Shown here piece after piece: positions 6,144 through 8,046 of a stretch of DNA of 8,046 nucleotides (the first letter of the stretch is position 1; each line of letters opens with the position of its first letter). The DNA is from Chloroflexota bacterium (GTDB taxonomy: Bacteria; Chloroflexota; Dehalococcoidia; UBA6926; JACQUM01). Under the pieces are notes generated by a model. That model worked only from the letters and a program-made list of their open reading frames with translations. It was not told where the DNA came from and searched no databases. The stretch is taken from contig JACQUM010000021.1 in the NCBI GenBank assembly GCA_016210295.1, positions 1-8,046 on the forward strand. The letters are read 5' to 3'. The translations under genes were made by a program, and so were the position numbers.

Positions 6144-6167
6144 CCAGTCCCGAGAAATCGGGATTGG
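6144..6167 (-). terminator. Hairpin with downstream T-rich tract inside the ccm operon (weak terminator or attenuator)
   Basis: Ten-base arms (6144-6153 and 6158-6167) around a four-base loop pair fully except for one A.C mismatch on the minus-strand RNA, which would be a G.U pair in plus-strand RNA. On the minus strand the stem is followed after five bases by TCTTTTT (6138-6132). The gap between stem and T-run is larger than in a standard intrinsic terminator, so partial termination or RNA processing is more likely than a full stop between ccmH and the downstream ccm genes. Confidence 0.35.
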
Positions 6168-6169
6168 TG

Positions 6170-6256
6170 GTCCGCCCTAGGCGGATGGGGGTGACCCCCA
6201 GATACAATTTCCACCCCTTCTTGGCCAGAGCCCGCCCTGATCCGCCGATGGCGGAC
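6170..6256. repeat. Palindrome cluster, possible REP/MITE-like element
   Basis: Two near-identical palindromes, TCCGCC-CTA-GGCGGA (6171-6185) and TCCGCC-GAT-GGCGGA (6241-6255), bracket this stretch. The outer seven bases, GTCCGCC (6170-6176) and GGCGGAC (6250-6256), are a perfect terminal inverted repeat. A third palindrome, TGGGGG-TGA-CCCCCA (6186-6200), directly follows the first. With the hairpin at 6144-6167 there are four stems in 112 bases of an otherwise compact operon. No transposase is present. Whether the element recurs in the genome cannot be seen from this window. Confidence 0.5.
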
Positions 6257-6305
6257 GAAGGGAAGGGGGCAGAGGGATGGTCGAAGGGGGTTCTTCATCA
6301 GCCTG

Positions 6306-6785
6306 TCAGAGCCGCTCCGGCTCCCTTTCGGAGACGCTGCCGCCGTTGGCCTCGTCGAGGCCCGGCAGCCTGGCGTCGCGGTGCCAGGCGCGAAGGAGGA
6401 GGAGCACCAAAGCGGCCCCGAGGAGGAAGACGAGCGGGGGAACGGCCCAGACCCCCAGAGCGACGCCTTGCTTGGGAGGCTCGCGGAGGATCCCTGCGCC
6501 GAGGGTGTGCTTGTAAGCCTCGACGAAATAGTCCAGGACCTGCTGCTCGCTCCAGCCGGCGTCCACCATCTCCTGGACCTGGGCCTTCATCATCTTGGCC
6601 GTCGTGGAGTTAGACCCGAGGATGGACTGCCCCTCGCAAATAGGGCACTGGAGCTTCTCGGCGATGAGGCGGGCCTCCGGGCTGAGGGCCACGAGGTCCC
6701 AATGACCGCTCGCCGCCACCTGACCGCTGCCGAGGACGAAGACGGCCAGAGTCGAAGAGATGAGAAGGAGAAGTCTACGCTTCAC
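6306..6785 (-). CDS. ccmH: Cytochrome c maturation protein CcmH
   Basis: Membrane-anchored thiol-disulfide oxidoreductase that reduces the CXXCH cysteines of apocytochrome c before heme ligation by CcmF. The 159-residue protein has a signal peptide or N-terminal anchor (3-25), the catalytic three-helix domain with redox motif KLQCPICEGQSILGSNS (44-60; Cys47 and Cys50), the family's WSEQQVLDYFVEAY segment (78-91) and a C-terminal transmembrane helix (109-131) with a short polar tail. This is the short CycL-type CcmH, not the E. coli form fused to a CcmI-like part. It starts at a GTG at 6785 with GGAG nine bases upstream and overlaps the end of ccmF by 11 nt, so translation is probably coupled. 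Confidence 0.96.
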   Translation of the reverse strand: MKRRLLLLISSTLAVFVLGSGQVAASGHWDLVALSPEARLIAEKLQCPICEGQSILGSNSTTAKMMKAQVQEMVDAGWSEQQVLDYFVEAYKHTLGAGILREPPKQGVALGVWAVPPLVFLLGAALVLLLLRAWHRDARLPGLDEANGGSVSEREPERL

Positions 6786-8046
6786 GAGCTATCGCTCCGG
6801 GGAGAGGCTCCCAGACGGGGATCCGGGCAGACTGGCGCTCGGGCCAGGCGGCGACGAGGAAGCCGAGGAGGAGAATTGTCCCACCGGCCCAGACCCAGCT
6901 CACCAGGGGGTTCACGAAGATGGCGAAGGTGGCCGAGCTCTCGGAGACGCCCGCCTGGAAGACGTAGAGGTCGTCCCACAAACTGGTCAGGATGGCGACG
7001 TTGGTCCTGGGCTGGTTCTCCCAGTTGAAGTGATAGGAGGTCCGAGGGATGGCCGATCCGAAGGACACGCCGTCCCGGGTCACCGCCAGGCGGGAGGAGA
7101 CGACGTCCATGCCGGGCCCCCGGGACTCCTCGGTGCCCAGGTAGGTGAGAGAGTAGGGGCCTACGGTAGCCGTCTCACCCCGTGGGAGGTTCACCTCCAA
7201 CTGTTGCTGGAACCCCTGCGAGGCGATGATACCTATAGCTAGCACGACGGTCCCGACGTGAACGAGGTAGCCGCCGTACCGCTGCCGGTTGCGGGAGACC
7301 AGGGTGACGAGTGCCGCTGGATAGGCCTCGCCCGTGTTCCAGCGCCGGACCCGAACGCCGCGCAGGTATTCCTGCAGGACGGCTGCGAGGGCGAAGAGGG
7401 AAGCTCCGAATGCCAGGGCGGCGACGGGGGATCCGAGAAGGAGCGCAAGAATCGCGGCCAGGGCCGCGCTCAAAAGGAGGGGGATGCGCAGGTTCCGCCA
7501 GAGGGCGGACAAGGATGACTTCCGCCAGGCGAGCAAGGGGCCAACGCCCATGAGGAGGACCAGAGCAAGGAAGAGGGGACCGTTCACCTGAGTATAGAAG
7601 GCTGGGCCCACGGTGATCTTCTCCCCCTGGAGGGCCTCCGAGGCGAGGGGGTAGATGGTGCCCCAGAAGGTGGCGAAGGCGATGCCCACGATGATCAGGT
7701 TGTTCACCAGGAAGCCCGACTCCCGGGAGAGGACGGAGTCGAACTCCTTCTCGTCGCGGAGGGCGGGGAGGCGCCAGAAGACGAGGAGAAGGGTGGCGAG
7801 GGTGACGACGCCGAAGAAGGTCAGGAACAGGGGGCCGATCTCCGATTCGGCGAAGGAGTGGACGCTGCTCAGCACCCCGCTGCGGACGACGAAGGTCCCG
7901 AAGATGGAGGCGGCAAAGGCGGCGATCACCAATCCCAGGGTCCACGCGCGCAGCTTCCCTCGGCGCTCCACCACCATGACAGAGTGAACAAAGGCCGTCC
8001 CCAGGAGCCAGGGAAGAAAGGAGACGTTCTCCACAGGGTCCCACCC
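6775..8046 (-). CDS. ccmF: Heme lyase CcmF, C-terminal two thirds (cut by right edge)
   Basis: Large polytopic membrane protein that, with CcmH and CcmI, transfers heme from holo-CcmE to reduced apocytochrome c. The window holds the last 423 codons of a family usually about 640-660 residues long; the N-terminus is beyond the right edge. The fragment opens inside the WWD heme motif (GWDPVENVSFLPWLLGTAFV), so the frame is open to position 8046. Further CcmF hallmarks are FVVRSGVLSSVHSFAES, the conserved-His segment GGYLVHVGTVVLAIGI, the large periplasmic loop with AIPRTSYHFNWENQPRTNVA and the last membrane helix VSWVWAGGTILLLGFLVA. It ends at TAG (6775-6777) inside ccmH. CcsA/ResC-type WWD proteins lack this extended C-terminal periplasmic region, so CcmF is firm. 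Confidence 0.96.
   Translation of the reverse strand, partial: GWDPVENVSFLPWLLGTAFVHSVMVVERRGKLRAWTLGLVIAAFAASIFGTFVVRSGVLSSVHSFAESEIGPLFLTFFGVVTLATLLLVFWRLPALRDEKEFDSVLSRESGFLVNNLIIVGIAFATFWGTIYPLASEALQGEKITVGPAFYTQVNGPLFLALVLLMGVGPLLAWRKSSLSALWRNLRIPLLLSAALAAILALLLGSPVAALAFGASLFALAAVLQEYLRGVRVRRWNTGEAYPAALVTLVSRNRQRYGGYLVHVGTVVLAIGIIASQGFQQQLEVNLPRGETATVGPYSLTYLGTEESRGPGMDVVSSRLAVTRDGVSFGSAIPRTSYHFNWENQPRTNVAILTSLWDDLYVFQAGVSESSATFAIFVNPLVSWVWAGGTILLLGFLVAAWPERQSARIPVWEPLPGAIAREA

Noticed and set aside
6110..6298. 62-codon minus-strand ORF filling the ccmH to ccmI-like spacer, whose stop overlaps the next ATG as TGATG
   Set aside because: Its sequence is made of the palindromic repeats, it resembles no known protein type, has only a very short AGG before its ATG, and its start is a few bases past ccmH. 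The stop-start overlap is probably chance.
1..8046. CRISPR arrays, tRNA or rRNA genes, transposases
   Set aside because: No regularly spaced direct repeats, cloverleaf or rRNA-like sequence, and no transposase motif was seen on either strand.

Overview
The window is about 8 kb of GC-rich DNA. Every convincing gene lies on the minus strand, so transcription runs from the right edge to the left edge. It holds most of a System I (Ccm) cytochrome c maturation operon, followed by the first two genes of an aa3/caa3-type cytochrome oxidase operon. An aerobic, c-type-cytochrome-using bacterium is clear. The lineage is not. The gene order (ccmF-ccmH-ccmI-like-X-ccmA-B-C-D then coxB-coxA), the lipoprotein subunit II with a fused cytochrome c domain and the frequent GTG starts would suit Chloroflexota or another non-proteobacterial group, but that is an inference.

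Right part (8046 to 4502): the C-terminal two thirds of ccmF (cut by the right edge) overlaps ccmH. A 195-nt spacer full of small palindromes follows. Next come a short CcmI-like membrane protein and a 409-aa exported, membrane-anchored protein with a carboxypeptidase-regulatory-like beta domain, whose cytoplasmic tail resembles the CcmI-like motif of its neighbour. No thioredoxin-like ccmG lies between ccmF and ccmH, where many System I operons carry it. ccmE is not in the window.

Middle part (4490 to 2088): ccmA, ccmB, ccmC and ccmD are tightly packed, with 4 to 23 nt overlaps or 11 to 12 nt gaps. They encode the CcmABCD heme-handling ABC complex. Four of the genes begin with GTG.

Left part (2087 to 1): an intergenic region of about 250 to 310 nt separates the ccm genes from coxB. 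It contains a good sigma70-like promoter for coxBA, two mutually exclusive inverted repeats sharing one arm that overlaps the -35, and a CRP/FNR-like dyad over the -10. coxB encodes the CuA subunit fused to a c-type cytochrome domain. coxA, subunit I, is cut by the left edge.

The two blocks fit together functionally. The CoxB cytochrome domain (CTACH) is itself a substrate for the heme attachment machinery encoded just upstream. The least described parts are the exported beta-domain protein at 4502-5731, the palindrome cluster at 6144-6255 and the structured regulatory region at 1962-2036.
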